A stretch of 64,000 nt of DNA from Bathymodiolus brooksi (GCA_963680875.1 OY804579.1:33031804-33095803); one strand, 5' to 3'; positions 1-10,153 are shown, counted from the first letter of the stretch. Notes: generated by a model from the sequence alone, not told the origin. Program-made: numbers and translations.

Positions 1-563
1 ATCTGAAACAAGAAATGTGTATTGATCATGTTAATCTATGACACAATTATTGATGAACCCGTTTTATGTTTTTGATCTATGAAATAAATTAAAAAAAATA
101 TACCAACACAATTATTGATGAAACAGTTTATAATATTTTGTTGACAATACACCTTCGAGTTTAATAGCTGTAATTCCTATACGAAAATCATTGTAGCGAG
201 GACAACCCAATTGTTAGCTAGTATTGTCATGGCATGACATCAATAGCTTAAAGATATCAAAACGGGTCAACAAATGATTATTGACAATATAATGGCCAAA
301 TTAAAAAAGATAAAAATAACCTACAAAACACTACACAGAAAAATAAAAGACCAAGCAACATGAATCCCACTAAAATCCCGATGGTGAACGCATGTTCCCA
401 GGAAGGATAGACATATTAATTTGGATATTTTTTGTCTAACTGTGATACACATGGAAAAAAAACCCATAGATTAGCTTGTGTTGTCATTATTAAATCATTG
501 TTACATGTAATTGTGGATAGATGGGATTTCATTTCCATGGCAATTGTCATAGCTCCCATTTAA
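1..563. other. Intergenic, repeat-derived, no gene
   Basis: AT-rich sequence with no convincing coding potential. A degenerate dispersed repeat occupies about 285-425 (listed separately). The LINE fragment begins immediately after a TAA at 561-563. The codons in frame before that stop show no reverse-transcriptase motif, so the LINE insertion appears to be 5'-truncated close to here. Confidence 0.6.
285..425 (+). repeat. Dispersed interspersed repeat, copy 1 (degenerate)
   Basis: The segment shares ordered landmarks with 22135-22300 and with the interrupted copy at 25553-25990: 'AATGGCCAAA', an A-rich 'AAAAAGATAAAAATA' stretch, 'ACACTACACAGAAAA', then 'AACATGAATCCCACT' and 'CCCGATGGTGAACG'. 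This block recurs at dispersed sites in mussel-type genomes (recalled knowledge, not searched). No ORF and no clear terminal repeats are visible, so its class is unknown. Confidence 0.5.
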
Positions 564-1343
564 AGTGACACACACAAACTACAAGAAGATCTTGACGCAG
601 CGGCAAAATGGGGAAATGACTGGCTTATGCAATTCCATCCTGACAAATGCTCAGTCATGCACATAACAACTAAGAAGAATCCTATACATCACAAATACGT
701 ACTCCATCAACATACTCTCCAAACTGAATCTTCAACAAAATATCTAGGCGTCACAATCCAATCAGATCTTAAATGGAATAAACACATAGACAACATCAGT
801 TCAACAGCAAGCAAACATCTTAACTTTATTAAACGTAATCTAAAAGTAAATTCGAAGTCAGTGAAAGAGAAAGCATATACATCTTTGATACGACCAAAAT
901 TAGAATACAGTAGCTGTGTATGGGACCCTCATACCAAATCTAACATCAGTAAATTCGAAATGGTCCAACGCAGAGCGGCCAGATACACCTGCAATATATT
1001 CCATAACACCAGCACTGTCACGAACATGCTTACAGAACTCAAATGGCCACAAATACAACTGAGAAGAACAAGAACACGCCTCATATTCTTCTGCAAAATT
1101 ATATATCATCTAGTCGCTATATATCCAACCAACCTACCAGTACCATCTGACAGTAGAACACGACAATACACACACATCCACTCATATAGACATATTCATA
1201 CAAGTTTAGACTCATATAAATACTCTTTCTATCCGAAAACCATTGTACAGTGGAACCTGCTCCCGGCTGCTGCTGTACAATGTCCCACACTCGACAGCTT
1301 CAAAGAACAGATACCACTATCTGTTCTCCAACAACACATCTAA
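564..1343 (+). pseudogene. LINE (CR1/jockey-type) reverse transcriptase, C-terminal fragment, 5'-truncated
   Basis: The frame is open from 564 to a TAA at 1341-1343, about 259 codons. The first ATG is at 627, but homology starts earlier with LQEDLDAAAKWGNDWLMQF. This is the end of a non-LTR retrotransposon reverse transcriptase: the W-x-M-x-F-x2-DKC motif after the palm, then KYLGVTIQSDLKWNKHI, then the thumb/connection segment SLIRPKLEYSSCVWDPH, then QRRAARY. A C-terminal tail without an RNase H-like block follows. The catalytic FADD box and everything N-terminal to it (endonuclease and fingers/palm) are missing, as expected for a 5'-truncated insertion. The retained part has no internal stops, which suggests a fairly young copy. 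Sequence after the stop to about 1470, ending in 'GAAAGAAGAAGA', is probably the 3' UTR and tail. It cannot be active. The clade is judged by eye and could be another jockey-group lineage. Confidence 0.85.
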
Positions 1344-1470
1344 TTATCAGTCAACTGTATATAGTTATCACCTTTATTTGAACGTTATCATAAAATTTGT
1401 TTACCCACGCATGTACGACACATAATCGTCAATAAGATGACGGCGTGCGGAAATTGAAAGAAGAAGATTT

Positions 1471-2102
1471 AGAGTAGCTTGGATTCTACAGCACTAATTT
1501 CAAGTTCTATAACAAAACCAATGTTGGCACTAATCTGGGTTGAATTTCATATGTTTCATTCTATGTTAAATTGAGAATGTAATATTTAATTTTCAAAATA
1601 TTTCCAACGTTAAGAAGTGTATATTAAAAAGAGCTAATGAAAGCAACACTCTCTACACGTTATTGTTAATATTTTACAATATCAATTAACGGCGTTTAAT
1701 GACCCGTGTAGTATATTCAAACTGTTCTTGTTTACTATGTATCCCTTTCTTTCTTCGTACATTTCTCAATGAGGTTTGTTTTATTCACAATCCTTCTCAA
1801 ATAGAACAACTTTATAGTATCTTTTAATGATATGTAAATAACCATGTCAGTTATCAAAAGAAGAAGGGAATTTCGGTCTGATTACTATATAGAAATAACA
1901 ACAACAATAGTACAAATACGAAGATAAATCATAAAAATAGAGTTAGGGCAACACGACCTCCAATGAAATCAATAACAAGGTACCCTAGGGGTTAACGAAA
2001 TATAACAAATACATTCACTGGGTTGAACAACGCTCAATTAAAGCTAATTTACTATCAAAATTAATAGTCAATTATTTTCTGTTGCACAAAAGTCAATATA
2101 CC
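1471..2102. other. Intergenic, no recognisable feature
   Basis: AT-rich single-copy-looking sequence. I see no ORF of note, no tandem repeat and no splice-bounded coding segment on either strand. Confidence 0.5.
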
Positions 2103-2454
2103 TTAAGGTAGAGAAGGACACTATGGGCAAAAAAAAACTAGTCAATGATTTTTTTTTAATTTCATATACATTGTATATTGTTCTTTGTGATGTACCTAAC
2201 AAAATATCAAAATTTGAGAATAGGTTTCCAGGCTTATTTTAAAAATATTCCCTGAGAGAGTTACCCCCCTCTGAAGTAAAAAAAAAAATGTCATTTTTTT
2301 CACTTCTCCGTGTCATTAAGGTACCCCAAAAAATAGCATATCATTTTTTTTAATTATCTGATAAATGAATATTTTGGAATATCTAAGACGTAAATTTTTA
2401 TCATTTTTTCATTTTGTTTTCAAAATGGCTACCCTTTTTTGGCAATATAGCCTG

Positions 2455-2649
2455 TAACTGGCTTTGGTTGGTTGTTTGGTTGATTGGTGTCCAGCGAGCA
2501 ATTGTTCAGCTATATTCAGGACGAGAACATTTAAAAATGTAAACGCCACGGGACTCGAAACAAGGAAAGGTGATGGGTAGGGACGGATAATTTAGCCAGT
2601 GCAACAGGTCTCTTATGGACCACTCATCATGAGCATAACTGGCTTTGGT
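2455..2649 (+). mobile_element. Short interspersed insertion with 14-bp target-site duplication
   Basis: TAACTGGCTTTGGT occurs at 2455-2468 and again, perfectly, at 2636-2649. Between them are 167 bp unlike the flanking AT-rich DNA: GGTTG/GATTG-rich start, 'GGTGTCCAGCGAGCAATT', 'CAGGACGAGAAC' and 'GGGACTCGAAAC'. The long perfect direct repeats mark a retroposon-style insertion of a short element. The GTCCAGCGAGCAATT...CAGGACGAGAAC text is familiar from interspersed repeats of bivalve genomes (recalled). There is no coding capacity. Confidence 0.75.
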
Positions 2650-3310
2650 GAAATCCAACAAAATTTGATTTTAAAGTGGAATAGAAAAAAAATTGTGTCA
2701 ATAAATAAAAAAAAAAAAAAGTGATATCACATTACTTATATCCATGCTACATATCATTAAAAAATAAAGATATGTTTCCAGGCAAAAAAAAAGTTAGGGG
2801 TTTAGAAAGACACCCTGACATATACCCTTTTTAGTCAATGTCATGAAAAATGTCCACATTTTTCCCTTTTTTTAATAAGACATTGAATAAATGAAAATAA
2901 AACAAGCAAAGATAATGTTTGTAAGGGAAAGCTTTCCTTTCTAGGTGGGTGATATAGTTAGCAAATTAAGCTGTCTACAATTCTTCCACGGCAGGAAAAG
3001 TACATTTTTAGAGATAATTTTGCACTCTTTAAGGTAGAGACCCACATTTCATACTAAAATAATTTGTCATTGAATTTCCTTAAAACTGGCCAGATTTATT
3101 GCTTTTGTGGCAGACTTTAAGGAATTTAATTTAAAAATATAGGTCACCAGAATAATTTTCAAGATATAAAGCATTTAAATCTTCAACTTTTATAATGCAT
3201 TGTATGTGAAATGTATAAATTCTCCTCAAAATTCTTGAATAGCGAAAAATCCTGTCGTTTAAAATTTCTAAATTTTTGATATAATATGGTGCATTTTGTT
3301 TCATTTTCAG
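2650..3310. other. Intergenic, homopolymer-rich
   Basis: Long A and T runs, no ORF of note and no clear repeat boundaries. A TTTAAGGTAGAGA motif at about 3028-3040 matches the inverted pair at 2103 and 7690. Confidence 0.4.
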
Positions 3311-3394
3311 AAGTGTAAGGAAAGTCTAGGGTCATAATAAAGGACGAAGTCCTTCTAACGGTAAGCTGTCCGATTTTTCCTTCTATATTGATAG

Positions 3395-3540
3395 CCAAAT
3401 ATTTGTTCACCGGAAGTTTAAAAAATAGATCAATTGATAATTTAGAAACGCAAAAGAAATATATTTCAATGAAAAATTCCCAATTTTTAATTATTTACTC
3501 TATGCAAAATCGAAATAAACTTGAAATAAAATTCTAATAA
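3395..3540 (+). repeat. Dispersed repeat segment, also at 12235-12385
   Basis: Matches 12235-12385 in the same orientation through 'TTGATAGC-AAATATTT', 'TTCACCGGAAGT', 'TATTTCAAT-A', and 'GAAATAAACTT'. The similarity is diverged (old copies). Just upstream, 3340-3355 carries the palindrome AAGGACGAAGTCCTT, a motif that recurs as AGGACTTCGTCCTT at 5889 and 7409, so this is probably part of the same repeat family. Confidence 0.5.
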
Positions 3541-3544
3541 AAAA

Positions 3545-3640
3545 ATCTCTTTCTACGAAACTCCCGATGGAAGAGCGGCGTAGGTAAAATGAACGCCATA
3601 ACAAATCGGCTACACAATTCATTCAAAATAAAAGATAATA
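3545..3640 (+). repeat. Left half of an old repeat interrupted by the 3641-5856 insertion
   Basis: 'CTCTTTCTACGAAACTC', 'GGAAGAGCGGCGTAGGTAAA' and 'AAAATAAAAGATAATA' match the uninterrupted copy at 7264-7445. The match stops at the TA at 3639-3640 and resumes at 5857, so the inserted DNA can be delimited to the base. Confidence 0.8.
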
Positions 3641-3771
3641 CCCTCACCGGACGCAATTACGAACGAAATAAAAAGTATGTCCCCTAATTGTTCCTTCAAA
3701 ACATGAATTAAAAAAATGCTTTTATAAATTACTCGTGTTTTGGGAGAAAATTATTCATGCGCAGTTGTTGA

Positions 3772-4137
3772 ATGTTGCAGACGACGGGTTTTCATATTTG
3801 TAAACAGGAAAAGATCGACAATTGCACTTGGAATCTATCGCTAAAATTCATTGAGGTACGCATATTTTGTTATCTTATGCCTGTAATTGGAAAGAATATG
3901 ATCTCCTGGTTCTATGCATATGTAGAACACATTGAAATTAAAACAAAAACAGTCAATATAATACATTTTCCTTACCTTGATCTATCCCAAAATGTTAAAA
4001 TCCGTGATGTACCTTATTCATTGAAGAGTCCAAGGAATTCCGAATGCAAACTGGCACACATTTATGGTATGAATAAAGGAAAGGTTTTTATGTCATGTGT
4101 ATTATATACAAATAGATATGTGAACGTAAATGAATGA
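3772..4137 (+). other. Open frame of 121 codons, probably non-coding
   Basis: The longest open frame in the interior of the TA-flanked element. The product has no recognisable domain, its composition is that of translated AT-rich DNA, and no splice or promoter context supports it. It lies wholly inside a non-autonomous transposon. I list it only so that its absence as a gene call is explicit. Confidence 0.15.
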
Positions 4138-4168
4138 ATGCTCTTTCAATTTTAACAGTTGTCATTAA

Positions 4169-5573
4169 CAGGGGCGGATCCAGGATTTCAAGTTAGGGGG
4201 GGCGCACTTAAAAATAATTTGCGCCGAGCGGAGGGAGGCGCGAACATTTTTGGGGTATTTCGTGTGAAAATTCACGATTTTACGCAAAAAAAAAGCAGAT
4301 TACAGAACCTCCCTCCTACCCCTAACCTCCAATTCTAAAAATAAAACCGTGGTGAGCAAACTACACTATATGTCAAATTTGTAGTTTATGTTTCACTTCA
4401 ATCCATTGAGTGGTTATTTAGGAGTTGCGGGTTGCAGAATCCTCCTCCTACCCCCTCCACCCGGCCTTCAATGAAAAATCTAAAAACCATTGTGCACAAC
4501 TACAATGTATTTCAAGTACATTATATAGTTTAAGTCAATCAATTGCGTGGTTAGTCAGGGGAGTTGCGGATTGCAGAAATCTTACAGACGGACATCAAGT
4601 GTTTGAGCAACGGGCGTAAAAACCTCATTACACTAAAAGATCAAACAACAAAAATGTATCAAAGTTCTCGAGAAATATGTTTAGGGAAATCAGGTGTGAG
4701 ATATGCATAAACCATTTTGTCGAGATTATGTTCACACTTTCATGTGCAGTTGTAGATATTAATTTATTACAAATAAATTGTAGTCAGATTTTTTTGTTAA
4801 AAATGTTTAAAAAAAATTGTGTAGATATAAATAATATAAACGTACCCGGACAAAGCATTTTTTTTTTTATTAATATGTTACTTTTGTATTTTAATGTACA
4901 ATATACCAACGCGTATTTTTACTGATCTTTACTTGAAAAGTAAAAGGCAACATTTTCGGGTATTTGTATACAAATCAAACTTATATTTTTTTTTCATATG
5001 AAATTGCAGAATTTCGAATTCAAGAACTATTTGAACCATTATTTAAAGAGAAATGACCATTTTCTTGGGACACTGTCTCAGTTTCATCATCTGATTCTCT
5101 CGTTATAGGTTTTCGTTGTATGTTTTATAAATGAGATCAATTGTTAAATTAATTATTCGAAGTATTGATTGAATTTACTTTTTAGTTTACCTTTGACTTT
5201 TCTCGTCTCGTCGAGGAATAAGAAATGTATCCAATCTTGCTTGTTTTCTTGGCCTAGAATTTTCGTCCATTTTATAATTTCTAAATAGCACGTGTACATG
5301 TAGTTGACAGCAGAAATAATGTTTAATTCGCGTGAGAAAATAGTTGATGTCTGGTACCTCGGAACCAATCAGAATGGAATAATCTCTGAACTACTGACGG
5401 CGAACACATCCAACGTGTATTTACAATGTGTAAGAATATTTTACTACAGGTCACGAGTTAACCATTCATGAAAAAGTTATTTATTGAACTGCTTAATTAA
5501 CGTTGTATAACATATGCTTTGCGAATTTTAGGGGGGCGCACGCCCCGCACGCCCCCCTCTAAATCCGCCACTG
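4169..5573. mobile_element. Non-autonomous DNA transposon (hAT-like ends), nested in 3641-5856
   Basis: The left end reads CAGGGGCGGATCCAGG, and the right end on the minus strand reads CAGTGGCGGATTTAGA. Both are followed by a G-run then GCGCAC/GCGTGC. The flanks repeat ATTAA directly (4164-4168 and 5574-5578). CAGNGGCGGAT ends are common for hAT-type elements in animals (recalled). A canonical hAT would show an 8-bp duplication, so the superfamily is uncertain. No transposase ORF is present. Its insertion inside the TA element makes it the youngest of the three nested layers. Confidence 0.75.
4396..4580 (+). repeat. Imperfect internal duplication in the nested transposon
   Basis: 'CAATCCATTGAGTGGTTA...GAGTTGCGGGTTGCAGAA' (about 4399-4440) recurs as 'CAATCAATTGCGTGGTTA...GAGTTGCGGATTGCAGAA' (about 4537-4578). 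It is a roughly 140-bp-spaced diverged duplication with no coding value. Confidence 0.55.
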
Positions 5574-5856
5574 ATTAAATAATTTACACTAGAAAGGTTA
5601 TTATGATGTCGTTCGAAATTGTGTCCGGATCTAGGTCACAGAGTGACTAGAACGGGGTCATGAAAATCTGTTATAAGTTAAAACCCGTAACAATGCATTG
5701 AATAATATATGGATATATGGGCTATGATTCAAAAGGAATATTGGTGATTAATCTGAAATATGAACATGCAATCAGCTTCATCAATTTGGTCAAATTTATT
5801 TATCAAATGCCATGGTCAATATCATCGAAATTGTTCGTAATTGCGTCCGGTGAGGC

Positions 5857-5930
5857 TAACGTGTACGTCATCGTATTATTGAAATTTTAGGACTTCGTCC
5901 TTCAAACAGGTTGCCTGTCTCATATTAGGT
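5857..5930 (+). repeat. Right half of the interrupted old repeat
   Basis: Resumes the match to 7264-7445 exactly at the insertion point: 'AACGTGTA', 'ATCGTATTATTGAAATTTTA', the palindrome AGGACTTCGTCCT, then 'CAAACAGGTTGCCTGTCTCA'. Together with 3545-3640 it reconstitutes the pre-insertion locus. Confidence 0.8.
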
Positions 5931-7263
5931 AAAACATTAGCACTGCAAATGCAGTAATCAGTGATGTTGATGTGGAAGGAATATTGTTTGGAACATGGAA
6001 AGGGATCAGAGCTTTTGGATAACCAGCAGTGAGCATCAAGGGACGATGCCAAAAAGAATATTTTCTTTCTCATGCTCAATGCAGGTCATCCAGCTTGCAG
6101 ATCTCCAATTCCATTTAATCAAATAGTTGTTGATAAAAGATATTGACAAAGATATCTGAGTATAGTTGGGTCTTCATTATTTAAGATCCATATGAGTTTA
6201 CATTTGTCATCTAAATTTTGAAAATTTTGACACTCAGATGTCAAATATGTAGTAAAAATTTCCCTATGGTTTGCATGGCAGCAAATAAACGTTGAACCAA
6301 ATTCGGAAGACGCTGATGAAAACTCGTATCAATTTTTGTTAATAATATTTTATCACAGTTTTGATCACATAAATAACTTCATAATTATTTGCGATCGTAT
6401 CAAAATTAATTGTCATCATAGTTTCATTAGGAATCCGATGATGTGTCACAGTGTAAAAGATAGAACATATATTTAATGCACTGTCCCCCCCCCTTTTTTT
6501 TCACGATCTAAATCAATATTAAACTGATGTGTCAATCATTTATATTAAACTGTAAATGAATAACTATACACGTCAATAAGAATGATTCATCTTGATGCTG
6601 AAGAACTATATATATCAGAAGTATGGTTACCAACCAATTGTATTATAGTTACTTGTTCTGTTGTTTTGTCGAAATAAAAAAATACCCTTGTGGAGCCTTT
6701 TTTTAATTGTTTATTTACATTTACAATGGAATGCGGTGCTTACTCAAATAATGTTATGTCTAGCAGAAGCAGTTTTACGAAATCGTAGATTTTTTTGCGT
6801 GAACCCTATTGAATCCCTACTAGAAAAGTAAAACACCTTGTGAAACCCTCTTTTAAATTATCGTGGGAACCTTTAATTTTTCAGCAAAATATTTATCGAA
6901 GAAAGATTCATCAACAATGTTACCGGAACTGACCGAATTTGTCCCGGCAACTAGAATGGCGATTGCAAGAAAAGTGCTTTTAGGTCTTAAAATCCGCGCA
7001 GGATGCATTTTTTTTTCACTTCTTCTCAATGGTTTTGAATGGCGCTTACGCTTCAAAATTTGAAACTGGGTGGGAACCTTGAGTTTTCATGGTACAGCTG
7101 TAATATTTTGAAATATTGTTCAAACCGGTGCATAGTTTGATTTTATATCCCGGAAAAGTGTCCGGCCCATGCTAACAGAAAGCTTCCCGTTCAACTATGT
7201 TAAAATCCAAATTCTCTTTGAGCCGCCATTTTGAATATGCAAATGAGCAAATTACCTATCATT
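5931..7263. other. Intergenic, no gene recognised
   Basis: Contains a C9/T8 homopolymer junction near 6485-6500 and a few 60-70 codon open frames on both strands. None has a recognisable domain or splice context. The 66-codon plus frame at 6863-7063 and its antisense partner overlap fully, which argues for chance openness. Confidence 0.45.
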
Positions 7264-7445
7264 TCTGGCTATGTCTCTTTCTACGAAACTCTCGACGGAA
7301 GAGCGGCGTAGGTAAAATGAATGGAACAGTCATAACAAATCGGCTACAAAATTCATTCAAAATAAAAGATAATAACGTGTATGGATCATCGTATTATTGA
7401 AATTTTAGGACTTCGTCCTTCAAACAGGTTACCTGTCTCATATTA
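7264..7445 (+). repeat. Uninterrupted copy of the old repeat (empty-site reference)
   Basis: Aligns with 3545-3640 joined to 5857-5930, passing through the insertion target as 'GATAATAACGTGTA'. Contains GGAAGAGCGGCGTAGGTAAA and the palindromic AGGACTTCGTCCT. No ORF or TIR is recognised. It is useful as an internal control for the nested insertions. Confidence 0.75.
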
Positions 7446-8213
7446 TTAAAAACTTCAATATTTAACAAAAACATGCAAAACTCATCATATTCTAATATCA
7501 TTTGAGACATGATTACCTCCCTTGACGAAATGCTTCATATAGCATTTTACACATATAATTGTTTAATTTGAGAACTTGCACAAATCGTATGTAGAAAATT
7601 CAAAAAGCAAAATACCTCGTAAGAAATACTGCAAACATAATTAATAATTATTACCACATTTTATTCAATATTCTTAAAAGTCATGTGACTAGTGTCAGTC
7701 TCTACCTTAATATATCCACCCGTCACCATAAATCGGTCAGTTAAGACATTTCCTTATTATTCTCATTCAAATTGGTATTCATATCAAAGATAAATGCCAT
7801 TTTTACTTGGGTAACTTAAGCCAAATAAAATGCCAAAACATCGATTAAATCGATGAAGAAATGTTGGCTCACTGACCTTTTTTGTTTACATACGTTTTGT
7901 AATGGTGCCAAAGTCACGTGAGCTAGAATCGGTCAACCATAAAATAGACACGTGGAACACCAATAGGCCAAGGAAATTGCATTTTAATATATTATTTTTA
8001 AAGGAAAGTGGCATAGCCAATATTTCTAAAATGGCTGTCCAGTTAATACGATATGGCTGAAAAATAAATACAAATCTAGGAATAAAATCTAAACAACCAT
8101 GTAAATAAGTTATTTTTAATGATATCATTTTCTTTATGAAATGAAAAGTTTTGGGTCAGCATATTTAGCATGTTGCCAAGAAATTGAAATACATTACAAC
8201 CCAATCATATATA
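7446..8213. other. Intergenic; possible left flank of the pogo-like element
   Basis: No gene. AATCGGTCA occurs at 7731-7739 and 7927-7935, and the inverted form TGACCGATT occurs twice at 11081-11107 beyond the other end of the transposase gene. The 7927 copy is followed after a short spacer by CACGTG, as is the 11081 copy read from the minus strand. These may be degenerate or subterminal ends of the transposon, but no TA-flanked terminus was pinned down. Confidence 0.35.
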
Positions 8214-8219
8214 TTTATT
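8214..8219 (-). terminator. Polyadenylation signal AATAAA for the transposase transcript
   Basis: TTTATT on the plus strand is AATAAA on the minus strand, 15 bases past the TAA (8234-8236) that closes the zinc-finger frame. Its position fits the end of the transposase mRNA and supports the idea that the gene originally ended with the zinc-finger segment, not at the TAG at 8461. Confidence 0.5.
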
Positions 8220-8233
8220 GCACATATAAAAAT

Positions 8234-8500
8234 TTAACACAATTTGCAATGAATACATAAAAAATCATCTCCACGTCTGACTACTCTCACCTCTGTACAA
8301 ATACCTAAATGCACCCAATGCAAGCACCTTGTACACTGAACCCACTTTGTAAACTCCAAAACATAACTATTTTTCAACTTATCTGGTCTGAACTTCTTGC
8401 ATACACAACACAACTCATCTGCTGTGATTTCCCCTTCATCATCACTATCGAACTCTGACTCTAGATAAATAGCACTGTGTCTACTGCACTTCTCATTCTC
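8234..8500 (-). pseudogene. PHD-like zinc-finger tail of the transposase, out of frame with the main ORF
   Basis: Minus-strand frame open from 8500 (just after an in-frame TAA at 8503-8501) to TAA at 8236-8234, 88 codons. An acidic linker (ESEFDSDDEGE) leads into ordered metal ligands: CCVC, then WVQCTRC, HWVH, GIC, and finally FLCIHC. The C-x2-C ... C-x2-C ... H ... C ... C-x2-C order is the PHD/treble-clef type found at the C-terminus of many pogo/Tigger-like transposases (recalled). It overlaps the end of the main ORF by about 40 bases and lies in the -1 frame relative to it. A single-base indel between 8461 and about 8500, or a recoding event, would join them. The A5 run at 8504-8508 lies just outside the permissible overlap. 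No classic slippery heptamer was seen in the overlap, so I favour a genomic indel or a sequencing error. Confidence 0.7.
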
Positions 8501-10110
8501 TTATTTTTCTCCTTTGTCTCCACCTCACATTTTCTCTTTCTTACCAGCTTTTTCCCTTTCTTATTCTTTTCCTCAGCTCCATCCTTAACCTTATCACTAC
8601 CCTTTATACTCTTTCCTGCACCTTTTCTCACACCCTTGCTTTTTTTACCCCCATTACTTGCCTGTTGTTCACACACATGTAGTCTCACCTTGCTGGCCAC
8701 TGATTCTTCTGTCACCGTCTTTCCACTTACAATCTTGCTCAATGAATTCCTTTTCACATGCACTTTCTCACTTTTGATTTTTTTTAATGTATTTATTCTC
8801 TTATCAAAAAAATCTACATTAGTATCCTCTACATCTATTCTATCCGACACTTCAATTTCCTCTACCTCCTCAGAACCTGTCACTAAAGTGTCCATAACCT
8901 CACTATCTGGATGTTCCTGTATCTCCTGATTGTCCTGATCAGTACTGCGGCTCGACTGAAAAATCTCTGAAGGCTTCATGATATCATTATTTATAATGGA
9001 TCTGTTTAAGGGATATATACCAGTTTTTCTGAAAGCAGAGTGAAGGTTTTGTTGTGATAATGAGCGACTGTATGCGGAGCAGGCTAATTCACATACATCG
9101 TAGCGTGTTATGGCGGACTCTTTTACTCTCATTTTTTTGTGACAAAGAGAATTATAAATGTTCTGAAAAGGGCCAAAGCAACCAACATCTAAAGGTTGAA
9201 GAAAGTGACTAGTATGTGCAGGTAAGACTTGCAATATAATGTTGTTTTGTTGAGACCATTCTATGACTGGTAATGTTACATGAGATTTATGGCCATCAAA
9301 TAATAACAATACTTTTTGGTTTTGAACATTAACATACTTAGTGAAATGAGATTTGAGATAGTCTATAAATATTCCGGAATTTGACCATCCAGTTTCAGAA
9401 ACGGTTCCTTCAGTACCAGGTGAACTTCCCTGTAAGAGATCATCCCCCATTCTTGCTCCTGGAAACACAAAATAAGGTGGAATGCTGTTCCCGATTGCAT
9501 TTCCACATGCCAGAATTGTAATAGTGGATGATTTTCCAGATGTTACTGCTTGAGGATGCATTTCACTGCCTGTAACAACACGCGGGGGAGAATGATTTAT
9601 AGTAATCCCCTTTTCATCTATGTTGAATATTAGGTGTGGTTTATCAATAAGGTCATACTTTTCCATCACATTTTTAAGTTCCTCAAAATACATGTCAACA
9701 TTCTCTATTGTCGCAGATTTTGCTCGAGATATCTTCAGTGATCTAGGTTTTATGACTTTGAGCTCTGGCCATCGCCCCAAAAAACTGTAGAACCATTTAA
9801 GTGACATTGGATTGTCTCTCGTTCTTTTATTTAAATGCACAGCAAAGTTGCTGGCTACATCAACTACTTCTTGCCGACTGTATCCATAACCAATGTTGGC
9901 CATTTCCTTTAGATGAGACACTAACCTTGCTTCTTCGCCTAAGCTAAATAAAGGAATAGCTCCCATTGTACAACATTCTAAATCAATATCTCCAGCTATC
10001 CTGTCTCGTAATGTCTGGAAAGGCACTCCATACTGTTGTGCTGCCCTACGAATAGACATGTCCGTTTTGGCTGCCAAATATGCATTAGTCATTGCGGTCT
10101 GACTGTACAT
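8461..10110 (-). CDS. pogo/Tigger-like DDE transposase (Tc1/mariner superfamily), near-intact
   Basis: 549 codons from ATG (10110) to TAG (8461). A Psq-type helix-turn-helix occupies about residues 1-45 (SIRRAAQQYGVPFQTLRDRI). A CENP-B-like second DNA-binding region lies at about 55-130 (W-x-FLGRWPEL...KPRSL). Then comes the DDE_1 catalytic core with D165 (FNIDEKG), D272 (LLFDGHKSH) and D308 (LQPLDVG). D272 and D308 are separated by 35 residues, so all three acidic residues are present. An acidic linker (about 395-440) and a very Lys/Arg-rich tail (about 480-540, likely nuclear localisation) follow. Role: binds the element ends and cuts and pastes at TA sites in the nucleus. No internal stop or frameshift disrupts the core. 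The C-terminal PHD-like zinc finger is displaced to another frame (8234-8500). In-frame residues PKARSKYR precede the ATG, so the true start could lie upstream via splicing. Domestication is possible but not shown. Confidence 0.9.
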   Translation of the reverse strand: MYSQTAMTNAYLAAKTDMSIRRAAQQYGVPFQTLRDRIAGDIDLECCTMGAIPLFSLGEEARLVSHLKEMANIGYGYSRQEVVDVASNFAVHLNKRTRDNPMSLKWFYSFLGRWPELKVIKPRSLKISRAKSATIENVDMYFEELKNVMEKYDLIDKPHLIFNIDEKGITINHSPPRVVTGSEMHPQAVTSGKSSTITILACGNAIGNSIPPYFVFPGARMGDDLLQGSSPGTEGTVSETGWSNSGIFIDYLKSHFTKYVNVQNQKVLLLFDGHKSHVTLPVIEWSQQNNIILQVLPAHTSHFLQPLDVGCFGPFQNIYNSLCHKKMRVKESAITRYDVCELACSAYSRSLSQQNLHSAFRKTGIYPLNRSIINNDIMKPSEIFQSSRSTDQDNQEIQEHPDSEVMDTLVTGSEEVEEIEVSDRIDVEDTNVDFFDKRINTLKKIKSEKVHVKRNSLSKIVSGKTVTEESVASKVRLHVCEQQASNGGKKSKGVRKGAGKSIKGSDKVKDGAEEKNKKGKKLVRKRKCEVETKEKNKRMRSAVDTVLFI

Positions 10111-10153
10111 TCTGTACTTTGATCTTGCTTTTGGAACATAAAGCAGGATTTAT

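Larger units (their letters stand above)
3641..5856. mobile_element. TA-flanked DNA transposon with about 24-bp TIRs, non-autonomous, itself interrupted
   Basis: The left end CCTCACCGGACGCAATTACG (from 3642) is repeated inverted at the right end (CGTAATTGCGTCCGGTGAGG, ending 5855). The element is flanked by a TA duplication (3639-3640 and 5857-5858). The uninterrupted relative at 7264-7445 reads 'GATAATAACGTG' across the target, which is exactly what is expected for the empty site. A TA duplication plus short TIRs fits the Tc1/mariner-IS630 type or a related TA-targeting superfamily. No transposase is encoded. Without the nested 4169-5573 insertion it would be about 0.8 kb, that is, a MITE-like element. 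Confidence 0.8.
2103..7710. repeat. 21-bp inverted terminal-like pair, possible outer boundary of a composite element
   Basis: TTAAGGTAGAGAAGGACACTA at 2103-2123 recurs inverted at 7690-7710 (reading from the minus strand) with two mismatches. A third, shorter direct match (TTAAGGTAGAGA) begins at 3029. Inverted copies 5.6 kb apart could be the ends of an old composite element enclosing the nested transposons, or simply two solo ends of one TIR family. No target-site duplication was identified. Only the repeat pair itself is directly supported. Confidence 0.3.

Noticed and set aside
8477..8929. 150-codon plus-strand frame rich in Ser/Leu/Phe
   Set aside because: It is the antisense shadow of the Lys/Glu-rich tail of the transposase and has no independent support.
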